Origin: Bog-793 sp050013835
GTDB taxonomy: Bacteria; Actinomycetota; Acidimicrobiia; Acidimicrobiales; Bog-793
Direction of reading: 5' to 3'
Length of the DNA stretch: 64,000 bases
NCBI GenBank assembly: GCA_050013835.1
Contig: JBEKEM010000007.1
Span: forward strand, 62,001 to 126,000
Part shown: positions 54,526-63,847 of the stretch, piece by piece
Layout of the letters: every line of letters begins with the position of its first letter
How positions within the stretch are numbered: the first letter of the stretch is position 1
Position numbers and translations under genes: made by a program
Notes under the pieces: generated by a model
Told to the model about the DNA's origin: nothing
Databases searched by the model: none
What the model saw: only the letters and a program-made list of their open reading frames with translations

Positions 54526-55749
54526 GTGAGGAGCTGGCGCTTCGGCCCGGCCGCGATCAGCGTTGCGGTCTGCCTGACGATGTGCGCTTGGCTCCCCTCC
54601 ACGTCGGCTGGAGAATCGGCCATCTCCCCGTCGACAAGGACGGCACCGTTGGCGACGATGGGCGTCGTGGCCCCAGCCGCGGCCATTCCCTGGCGGAAAG
54701 TCGGGCCCGGGTGGTTCGTCGCCATCTGGGTGCCTCACGCCGCCTTCCAGGGCGCCCCACCACCGAAGAACTGGGACAAGCAGCCCTCGACGCTTTACCT
54801 CGTGGACCCGCTCGGCGGCCGCTACCCGATCGCCACGATGCCTGCCCCTTCGTACTACGGTCTCCTCGACTGGTCCGGCGACGGACGACGCGTCCTCATT
54901 TCGACGCCGAGCACGCCAGCCCAGCAGTCGCAGATCGAGAACGTCGACCTCGCGACGGGCAAGGTCCTCGAGCACTTCACGGGCCCAGAGTCCGCCGACG
55001 CCTCGTACCAGTACACGCGGCCGAACGGACTGGCGATCCTGCGGTTCACCCCGGCGATCGGTAAGAAGGGCGTGGCGTCGATCGACCGCCTCAGCCTGTC
55101 GGGCGCCGTGCTTTTCCGGTACCCGACAAACTTCCCCGGCACTGGACCCCTGACCGGATTCGACTTGCCGGCCCTGCTGCCCAGCCTCGACGGAACCCAA
55201 CTCATCGTGGAAGCGAAGAACGGGATGTCGCTGATCGACAACGACGGCCGCTTCGTGAGGAACGTCGGTCCCGCCGGCGAAACGTGTGCTCCGGTGCGGT
55301 GGTGGGATGCCACGGACTTCGTTGCCTCCTGCGAAGATTTCGCTCACGGCGCGGCGCCGGGGCCCGCGTTGTGGCTCGTACCGACGATCGGGAAGGCTGC
55401 GACCCGGCTGACATCCCCGGTTCCACCGGACCTCGGTGACGTCGACGGATGGAAGATTGGCGCCTCCGTGTATCTCCAGGCAGAGGGCGCCTGCGGGTCG
55501 CAGTTCCTGGCACGCCGCCTCGCGGACGGCAGGACCGCGAGGGTCAACGTCCCCAAGACCGGAAACGACGTCGAGATCGTCGGGGCGGACAATGCCCGGC
55601 TGGCACTCCTGGGCATCCTGGGATGCGGTGCCGGCCGATCCCTTTTCTGGTTCAACCCCGCCAGTGCAGGAGAAGTCCCGCTGCTAGGTCCCCCGCTGAA
55701 CGCCGGCAGCGTCCTGATCGCGCTCCCCTTCCCCGGGCTCGAACCCTGA
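54526..55749 (+). CDS. Secreted WD40/beta-propeller-like protein of unknown function
   Basis: 407 aa from GTG 54526. Signal peptide in residues 1-32 (FGPAAISVAVCLTMCAWLP, no proper lipobox). The rest reads like a beta-propeller (STLYLVDPLGGRYPIATMP, WSGDGRRVLIS, DLATGKVLEHF), i.e. a TolB/WD40-type exported protein. A GATACT -10 lies 6 nt before the GTG. No family or function assigned. The ATG-start frame from 54307 adds only arginine-rich non-domain sequence and is rejected. Confidence 0.7.
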   Translation: MRSWRFGPAAISVAVCLTMCAWLPSTSAGESAISPSTRTAPLATMGVVAPAAAIPWRKVGPGWFVAIWVPHAAFQGAPPPKNWDKQPSTLYLVDPLGGRYPIATMPAPSYYGLLDWSGDGRRVLISTPSTPAQQSQIENVDLATGKVLEHFTGPESADASYQYTRPNGLAILRFTPAIGKKGVASIDRLSLSGAVLFRYPTNFPGTGPLTGFDLPALLPSLDGTQLIVEAKNGMSLIDNDGRFVRNVGPAGETCAPVRWWDATDFVASCEDFAHGAAPGPALWLVPTIGKAATRLTSPVPPDLGDVDGWKIGASVYLQAEGACGSQFLARRLADGRTARVNVPKTGNDVEIVGADNARLALLGILGCGAGRSLFWFNPASAGEVPLLGPPLNAGSVLIALPFPGLEP

Positions 55750-56192
55750 CCGAACGGGAGCGCCCGATCCCAGCCCGCCGGGCGACCGGTTGGCACCGTC
55801 CCGGCTCGCCGAATGAGAGCCGGCACGGTCAGCCGAGCTCTCGATGATCAGCGGCTACCCCGACGCGCGGTGAGACACGCGCGAAGGACCCACGAATGGC
55901 ATCGTCCAAGTTGGGATGACCTGCCGCACCGAGGCGATCCGTCGCGCTCTCCGGGGCGATCGAGTTCGAATCGCTCAGCTTCCACTCCGGGCGATGGGAG
56001 GCGTTCCGGCGCCCGACCAACAGGTCGTGGCGTCGCCACCGCCCGCGGCGCTCCGGTGTGCGTTTACGATCTCGGTGGCCACCCGATAGGCGGAAATGGC
56101 AGCTGCGCCGTCGACGACCACGGTCAACCCGGGAAGTGTCGCGCGCGCAGCACCCGCCACGATCCCCTCGCACCTCTCTAGAGTTGGTCGCG
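55750..56192. other. 443-bp gap, no gene supported
   Basis: Several short overlapping frames exist on both strands but none has a recognisable domain, a Shine-Dalgarno or consistent third-position GC. The only signal I trust is TAGAGT at 56179-56184, a likely -10 for the leaderless MFS gene at 56193. Confidence 0.5.
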
Positions 56193-57869
56193 GTGCCGGC
56201 GCTCCTCGAACCCATGAGAAGCCGCTCTTTCCGCTGGCTTGAGAGCACCGCGGTGTTCGCCAACGTCGGCGTCTGGATGATCGCCCTCTTCGGCGGCTAC
56301 ATCATGGAACGCCTGACGACCTCACCGGTGCTCGTCGCCCTCGCGACGGACACGAGCCCGTTCGCCGGGATCATCGCCGTGGTCTTCGCCGGTGCCGTCG
56401 CCGACTCTCGAGACCGCCGCGTCGTGCTGCTCTTCTCGAAGGTCCTGCTCGCCAGCTCGGTCGTCTTCCTCGTCATCGTGTCCGCGGCGCACGCCCTCAC
56501 CCCGACGACATTGCTCGTCGGGTTGGCCTTCACGGGCATCGCCAACGGCTCGTCCTCGCCGTCGTGGTGGACGACAGTTGGGAACCTCGTGCGACCAGAG
56601 CTCGTCCCGGTCGCCATGAGCATCGACACCTTCCAGTGGAACATCGGCCAGGTCGTCGGACCGGTCCTTGGCGGTGCGATCATCCGCGACGCCGGCAACA
56701 CCGCCCTGTTCGCGGTGTGCGGCGCCGTCATGCTCCCCCTCATTTGCTTCCTCTACCTCTGGCGCGGCCGGGTGAATCTCCGTCTCTCCACTCCGGGGGG
56801 GACGGCCGTCGAGAGCTTCCTCGGCTCCGTGTCTTCCGGGTGGCGGTTCTTCCTCAACACGCCGGGGCTGCGGGCGGTCGCCGCTCGCACCGCCGCCTAC
56901 GTGGCACCGGCCTCCGCGCTCGGGGCCCTGCTGCCGCTCTTCGCCGCCCGCTACCTGCACACCTCCGGCTTCGAATACGGGCTGTTCCTGGCTCTGAGCG
57001 GCGTGGGGGCGGTGACCGGGGCCGGCCTCCTCCCCCGCCTCCAGGGTCGGATCCCACTCGACGCCTTGGTGGCGGGAGCCGCCCTCGCCAACGCGATCGC
57101 CCTCGTCGTCCTGGTCGCCTGGCCGACGCGTTGGGTGGCGGCTCCAGTGCTCGTCATCACGGGGGCGAGCTGGGCCCTGTCGGCAACCACCTTCATCATC
57201 GCCGCCCGCCAGGCCGTCCCGCAGTGGGTCCAGGTCCGTGCACTGTCGATCTACTACATCGTCCTCAACGGGCCCTTCGTGCTGGGAGGGATCGCCTTCG
57301 GCATCATCGACACGTTCCTCCCGCTGCGCACCACGCTCTTGATCGCGGCCCTCGCCCTCGTGCCGGGGATCCTCCTCATCCCGCGCTTCAGGCTGCCCGT
57401 CGTGAACCGGGAGGCCCTCGAGCTCGTCAGCAGCCCGTCCCTCAGCGTCGGTGAGCACATCCACCCGGACGACGGCCCCGTCCTCCTCACCGTCGAGTAC
57501 CGCATCGCAGAGGAGGACGTGGACGACTTCCTGGCCGCCATGGCCGAACTACGCATCGTCCGGCGGCGCCTCGGGGGAACGCGTTGGGGCGTCTTCGAGG
57601 ACGTCACCGAACACGGGAGGTTCCTCGAGACATTCCTTCTCGCCTCGTGGCAGGGCTACCTCCTCCAGCGGGACCACTACACGATGGGCGACAGGGCCGT
57701 CGAGGCGCGGGCCTCCGCCTTCCACCAGGGTCCCGGCCAGCCCACCTTCACCCGGCTCGTGCACCCCGACAGCGTCGAGGCGGCCCGGACCCGGTCCGCC
57801 TGGCGGCGGGAAATGCTCCGCCTCGTCGGTGACCGTCCCGACGGCACGATTCGATCGCCCGATGCGTGA
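56193..57869 (+). CDS. MFS_3-type transporter with C-terminal ABM-like domain
   Basis: 558 aa from GTG 56193. About 10-12 transmembrane helices in the first 410 residues with the EntS/MFS_3 pattern (GAVADSRDRRVVLLFSK; VGPVLGGAIIRDAG). After residue ~420 comes a soluble alpha/beta tail (TVEYRIAEEDVDDFLAAM to QRDHYTMGDRA) like antibiotic-biosynthesis-monooxygenase/dimeric barrel domains seen in this subfamily. Probable drug or metabolite exporter. The start is set by TAGAGT 8 nt upstream. Confidence 0.85.
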   Translation: MPALLEPMRSRSFRWLESTAVFANVGVWMIALFGGYIMERLTTSPVLVALATDTSPFAGIIAVVFAGAVADSRDRRVVLLFSKVLLASSVVFLVIVSAAHALTPTTLLVGLAFTGIANGSSSPSWWTTVGNLVRPELVPVAMSIDTFQWNIGQVVGPVLGGAIIRDAGNTALFAVCGAVMLPLICFLYLWRGRVNLRLSTPGGTAVESFLGSVSSGWRFFLNTPGLRAVAARTAAYVAPASALGALLPLFAARYLHTSGFEYGLFLALSGVGAVTGAGLLPRLQGRIPLDALVAGAALANAIALVVLVAWPTRWVAAPVLVITGASWALSATTFIIAARQAVPQWVQVRALSIYYIVLNGPFVLGGIAFGIIDTFLPLRTTLLIAALALVPGILLIPRFRLPVVNREALELVSSPSLSVGEHIHPDDGPVLLTVEYRIAEEDVDDFLAAMAELRIVRRRLGGTRWGVFEDVTEHGRFLETFLLASWQGYLLQRDHYTMGDRAVEARASAFHQGPGQPTFTRLVHPDSVEAARTRSAWRREMLRLVGDRPDGTIRSPDA

Positions 57870-57939
57870 GCCGTGACCGGAACGGCACGCCGACGGGCTC
57901 GACGCGTGGGCGTGCCGGCGGACCGGCGCCGAGGTGCGG

Positions 57940-58836
57940 TCAGATGTTCGTTTCCTCGGCCGGGATGTCCGGCAGGCATGGGGAGCCGCCGCCGCCGCCA
58001 GCCGCCAGCTCCCCGCTACCGAACGTGTAGGCGGTCATCGAGAGCGAGCCCATCGCAAAGCCGTCGATGAGGACGCGCGCCGTCTCGCCAGCCGCCGCAA
58101 CGAGGCCCGCGAGGTACAGAAGGGGGATGAAGTGATCGGGGGTGGGGGCCGCCAGGCTGAAGTCCTCGTGGCCCTGGAGCCGGACGAGCTCCCCGGGGTC
58201 CCTCGTCATGACGTCTGCCACGGCGTCGTCGAAATCCCTCGCCCACGCGAACCCGGAGTCGGGCTGGCTCCGGTCGATCCGCCTCAGGTTGTGCACGACG
58301 TTGCCACTCCCGACGATCAGCACGCCGCGCTCGCGCAGCGGCGCCAGCCGGGTCCCGAGTTCATAGTGGTCGTCGAGGGACTTGGTCGCGTTGATGGACA
58401 GCTGCACGACCGGGACGTCCGCTGCGGGGAAGGCGTGGACGAGGACGGACCAGGTGCCGTGGTCGAGCCCCCAGCTGTCCGTGTCGAGACCGATCTCCGC
58501 GGGCTGCACGAGGTCGGCAATCTCCTCAGCGAGCAGCGGGTCGCCCCGGGCCGGGTACTGCACGTCGAACAGCTCGCGCGGGAATCCGTAGAAGTCGTGG
58601 ATCGTCCTCGGATACGCCATCGCCGTGACGGCCGAGGCGTTGGTGTACCAGTGCGCCGAGACGACGAGGATCGCGCGGGGACGGGGAACGGCCGCGCCGA
58701 ACGCCCGCCACGCCTCCGTGTAGCGGTTGTGGTCGAGGGCGTTCATCGGCGTGCCGTGACCGAGGAAGGCGGCCGGCATCGGGTCCGCCGACGCCATCGC
58801 ACGTGCCCCGAACGGAGACATTGCCGTGACGGTCAT
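57940..58836 (-). CDS. DODA-type (LigB-fold) extradiol dioxygenase
   Basis: 298 aa. Ligands H27 (GHGTPMNAL), H62 (SAHWYT) and H126 (GLDHGTWS) fit YgiD-type 4,5-DOPA dioxygenase. GAGGGGG precedes ATG 58836; ATG 58797 or 58779 would also leave the first ligand in place. It may open a catechol-type ring; substrate is unknown. The C-terminal Gly-rich tail is uncharacteristic. Confidence 0.87.
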   Translation of the reverse strand: MTVTAMSPFGARAMASADPMPAAFLGHGTPMNALDHNRYTEAWRAFGAAVPRPRAILVVSAHWYTNASAVTAMAYPRTIHDFYGFPRELFDVQYPARGDPLLAEEIADLVQPAEIGLDTDSWGLDHGTWSVLVHAFPAADVPVVQLSINATKSLDDHYELGTRLAPLRERGVLIVGSGNVVHNLRRIDRSQPDSGFAWARDFDDAVADVMTRDPGELVRLQGHEDFSLAAPTPDHFIPLLYLAGLVAAAGETARVLIDGFAMGSLSMTAYTFGSGELAAGGGGGSPCLPDIPAEETNI

Positions 58837-58908
58837 GGACCCCCTCGTCGCGCTCCCGATCAGACCCTCGTTCGGCCGCGTTCGTCGCCGGGCACTGACA
58901 CCACCCGC

Positions 58909-60309
58909 CTATCGGGGGTTGACGGCGGCGCAGAACTCGGCGAAGACCTCGATGAACCGGTCGATGTGACGCTCGTCGTGCCGCACCGAGATGGTCCACT
59001 GCTCCTCGTTGCCCGGCGTCATGAAGATGCCGCGGTTGACGAGCCAGGCCCAGGAGGCATTGAAGAGATCAGCGTTCGTCTCGAGGAAACTCCGGTAGTC
59101 GACGAGCGGCTCCGGTCGGTACGAGACGCAGCCTTTGCAACCCAGGTCGACGACGTGGGCCGGGATGGAGTGCTCGGCGATCGCCTTGCGGCAACCTTCG
59201 GCAAGACGCGCCCCCATCTTCTTGAAGTGGTCGTAGGCGTCGGGGGTCAGCACCTCGGTGAGGGCCGCCAGCCCCGCCGCGACGACGAGCGGGTTCCCGT
59301 TGAAGGTCCCCTGCTGGGCGATCCCCGAACCGATCTCGTCCATGAGATCGGCGCGTCCGCCGAACGCGCCCGCCGGCGTGCCGCCGAAGACGGACTTGGC
59401 GAAGCACGCCAAGTCGGGCTGCACTCCAAAGAGCTCGATCGCCCCGCCGGCGGCAATCGTCGCGCCGCACTTCACCTCGTCGAAGATGAGCACGATACCG
59501 TGCCGGGTGCACAGCTCGCGCAGCCCCTCGAGGTAGCCGGGACGCGGGAGCACAATCCCGATGTTCATCATCACCGGCTCGATGATGAGGCAGGCGATCT
59601 CCGAGCCCCGCTCAGAGAAGAGCTTCTCGGTCGCGGCGAGGTCGTTGTACGGCACGGCGAGCGTCCACTTGCCCATCTCGGCCGGAATGCCCCGCGAGGC
59701 CGGTGGTTGGGTCGCCTCACTCTCGCTCGCCTCCAGCAGCATGAGGCTCGGCGTGACCGAGAACATCACGGAGTCGTGATGACCGTGGTAGGAACCCTCG
59801 ATCTTGCAGATCGTGTCGCGACCGGTCGCGCCGCGCGCGACGCGGATCGCGTCCATCGTCGCCTCCGTGCCCGAGTTCACGAAACGGACACGTTCCATCC
59901 GGAACCGTCGGCAGAGTTCCTCGGCGAGGCGCACCGTTTGCTCGGTCGTCACCGCGAAGTGCGTGCCGGTGCGGGCGGCGCGCTCGATCGCCGCCGCGAC
60001 GGCGGGGTGGGCGTGACCGACCGCCACCGCGCCGAAACCGTTGTGATAGTCGATGTAGCGGTGGCCGTCGACGTCGACGACTTCGGCACCGTCGCCGCTC
60101 TCGAGGTAGATCGGGTAGGGCTTGGCCGCCTGGAAGGACGAGGCGACGCCGAGCGGCATCTTCCGCCGGGCCCTCTCGTAGAGGTCGCGCGACCGCGGTG
60201 TGGCGTCGACGAGCCTTCCGAGTTCGGACTCGAACAGTTGCACCGCCCGGGCGGTCAACTCGCCGGATCCCGCATTCGGCGATCCGCTGGTTCCTCTGGT
60301 TGCACTCAT
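58909..60309 (-). CDS. Class III aminotransferase / glutamate-1-semialdehyde aminomutase-like
   Basis: 466 aa from ATG 60309. PLP-binding motifs: SGTEATMDAIRVAR, YHGHHDS, FDEVKCG (PLP ring Asp) and Schiff-base K305 in CFAKSVFGGTPAGAFGG. Overall closest to HemL-like aminotransferases, but with an N-terminal extension, and not in a heme context. More likely an omega-amino acid/amine aminotransferase of the nearby catabolic genes. Divergent from the APC permease. Confidence 0.86.
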   Translation of the reverse strand: MSATRGTSGSPNAGSGELTARAVQLFESELGRLVDATPRSRDLYERARRKMPLGVASSFQAAKPYPIYLESGDGAEVVDVDGHRYIDYHNGFGAVAVGHAHPAVAAAIERAARTGTHFAVTTEQTVRLAEELCRRFRMERVRFVNSGTEATMDAIRVARGATGRDTICKIEGSYHGHHDSVMFSVTPSLMLLEASESEATQPPASRGIPAEMGKWTLAVPYNDLAATEKLFSERGSEIACLIIEPVMMNIGIVLPRPGYLEGLRELCTRHGIVLIFDEVKCGATIAAGGAIELFGVQPDLACFAKSVFGGTPAGAFGGRADLMDEIGSGIAQQGTFNGNPLVVAAGLAALTEVLTPDAYDHFKKMGARLAEGCRKAIAEHSIPAHVVDLGCKGCVSYRPEPLVDYRSFLETNADLFNASWAWLVNRGIFMTPGNEEQWTISVRHDERHIDRFIEVFAEFCAAVNPR

Positions 60310-60372
60310 CGTCTCACGTCCGTTTGACGCCTCGTCCGTGCGACCTGTCCGGGTCGCGCGCGGGTGCGGGGA

Positions 60373-60386
60373 TGCACCTTTGTGCA
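60373..60386. promoter_or_regulatory. Inverted repeat in the aminotransferase/permease promoter
   Basis: TGCAC-CTTT-GTGCA is a perfect 5-bp dyad with a 4-bp spacer, in the divergent promoter, overlapping CACAAT (60385-60390), a possible -10 on the plus strand. Regulator unknown. It fits a dimeric repressor operator. Confidence 0.35.
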
Positions 60387-60519
60387 CAATTCTCCCATCG
60401 CGGCGACGCGCCTGCAAAGGGTCGCGAGACGCGAAGCAGCCTGCGGTGCGGCGCGTCGACAACCGAAGGAACCGGGGTTAACGTCTCGCAGACGGTCTCG
60501 GCACGCCGGGGGGTGGCCG

Positions 60520-62112
60520 ATGGTGACGACGGCTGGCCTTATCGGGGCGGAGGCGCCGAGTCGGGACCTCCCTCCCAGCAAAGGGCTGAAGAGCGGCGCG
60601 CTCGGGCTGCTGGCGAGCCTCGTCATCGGCGTCGCCTCGACCGCCCCCGCCTACAGCCTCGCCGCGTCGCTCGGGTTCGTCACCGCCGCCGTCGGGCTGC
60701 TCGCCCCGTCGGTGATGGTGCTCGCCTTCGTCCCGATGCTGTTCATCGCCGCGGCGTACTTCTACCTCAACCGGGTGGACCCGGACTGCGGCACGACGTT
60801 CACCTGGGTCACGCGCGCGGTCGGCCCGAAGACCGGTTGGATCGCCGGGTGGGGGATCCTCGTCACCGACCTCGTCGTGATGCCGAGCCTCGGCCAGATC
60901 GCCGGCCAGTACACCTTCCTCCTGTTCGGCGCCAACGGCCTCGCCAACAACCGTTTCTGGGTCGGTTTCCTGGGCGTCGTCTGGATCATCGTCATGACGG
61001 CGATCTGCGTCATCGGGATCGAGCTCTCTGCCCGCACCCAGGTGCTCCTGCTGGGCGCCGAGATCGTCATCCTCGCCATCTTCGCCGCCGTCGCCCTCAC
61101 AAAAGTCTACGCCTCGCACGTCGTCGGGAGCCTCCACCCGACGCTCGGGTGGCTCAACCCGTTCCACATCTCGTCGACCGGCGCGCTGGCGGGGGCGATC
61201 CTCACCGCCGTCTTCATCTACTGGGGGTGGGACACCGCTGTCACGGTGAACGAGGAGGCCAAGGATACGAAGCGCACGCCCGGCGTCGCCGCCGTGCTCT
61301 CGACCCTCGTGCTCGTCGGGATCTACGTCGTCGTCTCGATCGCCGCCCAGGCGTTCCACGGAGCCGGCTTCCTCACCGCCAACAGCAACGACGTGCTCAA
61401 TGCGCTGGGGCGGGACGTCTTCGGTAACGGTTGGGACAAGTTCCTGATCGTCGCTGTCCTCTCCTCGGCCTCGGCGTCGACACAGACGACCATCCTTCCC
61501 GCCGCGCGCTCGGCGCTGTCGATGTCGGTGCACAAGGCCATTCCCCTGCGGTTCGGCGCGATCCACCCGCGCTATCTCACGCCCGCCTACGCGACGGTGT
61601 GGTTCGGCGCCCTCTCGATCGTCTGGTTCATCGGCCTTTCGATCATCAGCAACGAGGTGCTTCTCGACTCCATCCTCGCCTTGGGCTTTGGCATCGCCTT
61701 CTACTACGCGATGACCGGATACGCCTGTGTCATCTACTACCGCCGCCTGCTGCTTCGGAGCGTGAAGAACTTCGTCTTCGTCGGCCTTGCCCCGCTCGTC
61801 GGCGCGTTGATCCTCACGTGGGCCTTCGTCGACTCGATCTTCGTGTACTCGAACCCGGCGAACGCCGCGGGTCAACAGGTCTGGTTCCGATTCGTGAGGT
61901 TCAACGTCCATTTCCTCGGCATCCACCTCTACGCCAGCGGACTCGGCCCGCCCCTCATCATCGGGCTCGGCCTGCTGATCGTCGGACTGCCGCTTATGTT
62001 GGTGTGGATGATCGGACACCGGGAGTTCTTCCGCCACACCGCCGAGCACGCCGATTCGCTCCACAATCAGGCGCCGCCGCTCACTCCGGGCGCGGCCGCG
62101 CCGCCGGACTGA
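60520..62112 (+). CDS. APC-family amino acid/amine permease
   Basis: 530 aa. About 12 transmembrane helices with the APC signature SGALGLLASLVIGVASTAPAYSLAA near residue 20 and EEAKDTKRTPGVAAVLSTLV in the middle (consensus ExxxxxxRxxPRA). Imports an amino acid or amine. ATG 60520 (GTG 60523 possible). Its stop overlaps the universal stress protein start (TGATG). Confidence 0.88.
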   Translation: MVTTAGLIGAEAPSRDLPPSKGLKSGALGLLASLVIGVASTAPAYSLAASLGFVTAAVGLLAPSVMVLAFVPMLFIAAAYFYLNRVDPDCGTTFTWVTRAVGPKTGWIAGWGILVTDLVVMPSLGQIAGQYTFLLFGANGLANNRFWVGFLGVVWIIVMTAICVIGIELSARTQVLLLGAEIVILAIFAAVALTKVYASHVVGSLHPTLGWLNPFHISSTGALAGAILTAVFIYWGWDTAVTVNEEAKDTKRTPGVAAVLSTLVLVGIYVVVSIAAQAFHGAGFLTANSNDVLNALGRDVFGNGWDKFLIVAVLSSASASTQTTILPAARSALSMSVHKAIPLRFGAIHPRYLTPAYATVWFGALSIVWFIGLSIISNEVLLDSILALGFGIAFYYAMTGYACVIYYRRLLLRSVKNFVFVGLAPLVGALILTWAFVDSIFVYSNPANAAGQQVWFRFVRFNVHFLGIHLYASGLGPPLIIGLGLLIVGLPLMLVWMIGHREFFRHTAEHADSLHNQAPPLTPGAAAPPD

Positions 62113-62537
62113 TGGCCGGCGACATCGTCCTCGGCTACGACGGCACGGACGGCGCGCGGTCGGCGCTTGGTGTCGCCGTCGCCCTCGCTCGGGCCTTCGA
62201 CGCTCGGCTCTCGATCGTCTTCGGCTATGAGCCGAACCCGATGGGTGGCGAGACCTCCGACTATCAAGGTCGGCTGAAGCAACTCGGCGAGGGATTCGTC
62301 GCCGCGGCCGCCGCCGAGGCCCGTGAGATCGACCCCAGTGTCGCCGTCGAGCCCCTGGTCGTCGGGCTTCGCCCGGTCGACGCCCTCATCGAGATGGCAA
62401 CGGAACGCGCCGCCCGTCTGATCGTCGTCGGTTCGATGGGCGAGATCCCGATCCTCGGCGCCATCCTCGGGTCCGTGCCTCACAAGCTCCTCCACCGCTC
62501 GCGGATCCCGGTCCTCGTCGTCCCCCACCCCAACTGA
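62112..62537 (+). CDS. Universal stress protein (UspA-type)
   Basis: 141 aa, one UspA domain. ATP-binding loop GSMGEIPILGAILGSVPHKLL near residue 108. Translationally coupled (1-nt overlap) to the permease, a pairing found for many APC permeases, so it likely modulates transport in response to ATP or stress. Confidence 0.88.
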   Translation: MAGDIVLGYDGTDGARSALGVAVALARAFDARLSIVFGYEPNPMGGETSDYQGRLKQLGEGFVAAAAAEAREIDPSVAVEPLVVGLRPVDALIEMATERAARLIVVGSMGEIPILGAILGSVPHKLLHRSRIPVLVVPHPN

Positions 62538-62659
62538 TGAACCGGCGGGTCGCTGCCCGCTCACCGGTAGCCCGGCGGGTAGCCGCCGCCGGCACGCTCG
62601 TGCCAACGCTCCGCGAGGTCGGGTCCTGACCGATCTGGAGCCCGGAGGGAGGCCACGAG

Positions 62660-63283
62660 GTGGCGGATCTTCCCGAGACCATCGCGTTCGGACGGTGGGT
62701 TCGCGTCTCGCGCTGGGTCGACCCGGCGACCGACGAGGTGGGCCATGACGCCCGTTCGGAGTACGTCGAGCGTTTCTGGCTGCCCGTCCTCGGCCCGTCG
62801 ACGACGTGCCTATTGCGCCTCCTCGCCTCCCGCCTCTCGCGCTCACCGGCGGGGTGCGTGCTCGACGTCACCGAGACGGCCCGCGCCCTTGGCCTCGGCG
62901 AGCGGCCCGGGCGGCACGCGCCGTTCCTGCGCACGATCGCCCGGGCGGTCGATTTCCAGATGATCCGGGTCGAGCAGCGCGACCTCGTCGCAGCCCGTGT
63001 CCGGCTCCCGTCGCTCCCGGAACGCCACCTCGCCCGGCTCCCGGTGTCGCTGCGCGCCGCTCACCGCCTCGCCGACTCGCCGCCGACCGCCGACCAGGCC
63101 GAGCGCCTGCGCAACCAGGGCAAGCAGCTCGCCCTGAGCCTCGCCTCGATCGGGGCGGCCCGCGAGGAGATCGAGCACCAACTCCTCTCGTGGCGCTTCG
63201 ACCGCTCGCTCGCCGAGGCCTGCGCCTCGTGGGCTTCGGCAGAAGTGGTGCGGCACGGCGCCGCAGAAGTTCCGATTCCTTGA
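62660..63283 (+). CDS. Conserved actinobacterial protein, unknown function
   Basis: 207 aa from GTG 62660, preceded by the strong Shine-Dalgarno GGAGGGAGG. The N-terminus is conserved-looking (FWLPVLGPSTTCLLRLLA, suggestive of a winged-helix-like protein of the replication/plasmid type), and the second half is a helical Arg-rich region. I recall such proteins in many actinobacteria as hypothetical only. No function is assigned. Confidence 0.7.
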   Translation: MADLPETIAFGRWVRVSRWVDPATDEVGHDARSEYVERFWLPVLGPSTTCLLRLLASRLSRSPAGCVLDVTETARALGLGERPGRHAPFLRTIARAVDFQMIRVEQRDLVAARVRLPSLPERHLARLPVSLRAAHRLADSPPTADQAERLRNQGKQLALSLASIGAAREEIEHQLLSWRFDRSLAEACASWASAEVVRHGAAEVPIP

Positions 63284-63289
63284 ACCTGA

Positions 63290-63562
63290 GAGGACGCGAT
63301 CGCGCGTCTGCGCAACTCACTGATCCCGTGCCCCACGGTCCGGACTCGCTTTCGTACGACTGTTGGAAACGGGACATGGGACGCGGTCATCGCTAAGGCC
63401 GGAAGCGGTGATCTCGTCAAGGCGACGGGACTCGGGAAGGACCACCTCGGATCACCGGTGTTCGAGGCGGTGCCCTTTCCACGGCAAGGCGTCGTCTGGG
63501 AACTGAACCAACGGGGCGATCTCACCTCGCTGAGGATCGCGAGCGGCCAGCCCGACGACTGA
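63290..63562 (+). pseudogene. Start-less coding remnant
   Basis: Open frame of 90 codons following a TGA, ending at TGA 63560-63562, with no usable start codon. Its last ~55 residues (TWDAVIAKAGSGDLVK; GLGKDHLGSPVF; GVVWELNQRGD) read like the C-terminal part of a real protein. I do not know the family. It could be a decayed 3' end or chance. Confidence 0.3.
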
Positions 63563-63847
63563 GGCGTCGTCCCACACGACGGGTGATCGCTCTTCTGCCA
63601 TAGATATGCAGTGGCCTTCGCTGCGGTTCTCGGTCACCGCGATGACGCTGACCTTGGCGTGATGTTCACCGTCCGGGCCGAAGCGGCTCGAAATCACGGA
63701 TGCTCTATGGCTGCGACGCACCTCGACGTCCCTCGTCCCACCTTCAGTGGACGCTCGGGGACGTTGTCATTGGTCTGGGATGCCCGCGGGTCCGCCTGTA
63801 CCGAGTGAGATCGTTTATGGGTCGGCCGCTCAGGAGTCCCGCCCGGA

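Noticed and set aside
55829..56263. 144-codon minus-strand frame in the gap before the MFS gene
   Set aside because: It overlaps the MFS promoter and coding start, has no domain and arginine-rich composition.
63452..63721. 89-codon minus-strand frame near the window end
   Set aside because: No domain, and it overlaps the better coding-like plus frame; no ribosome-binding site.
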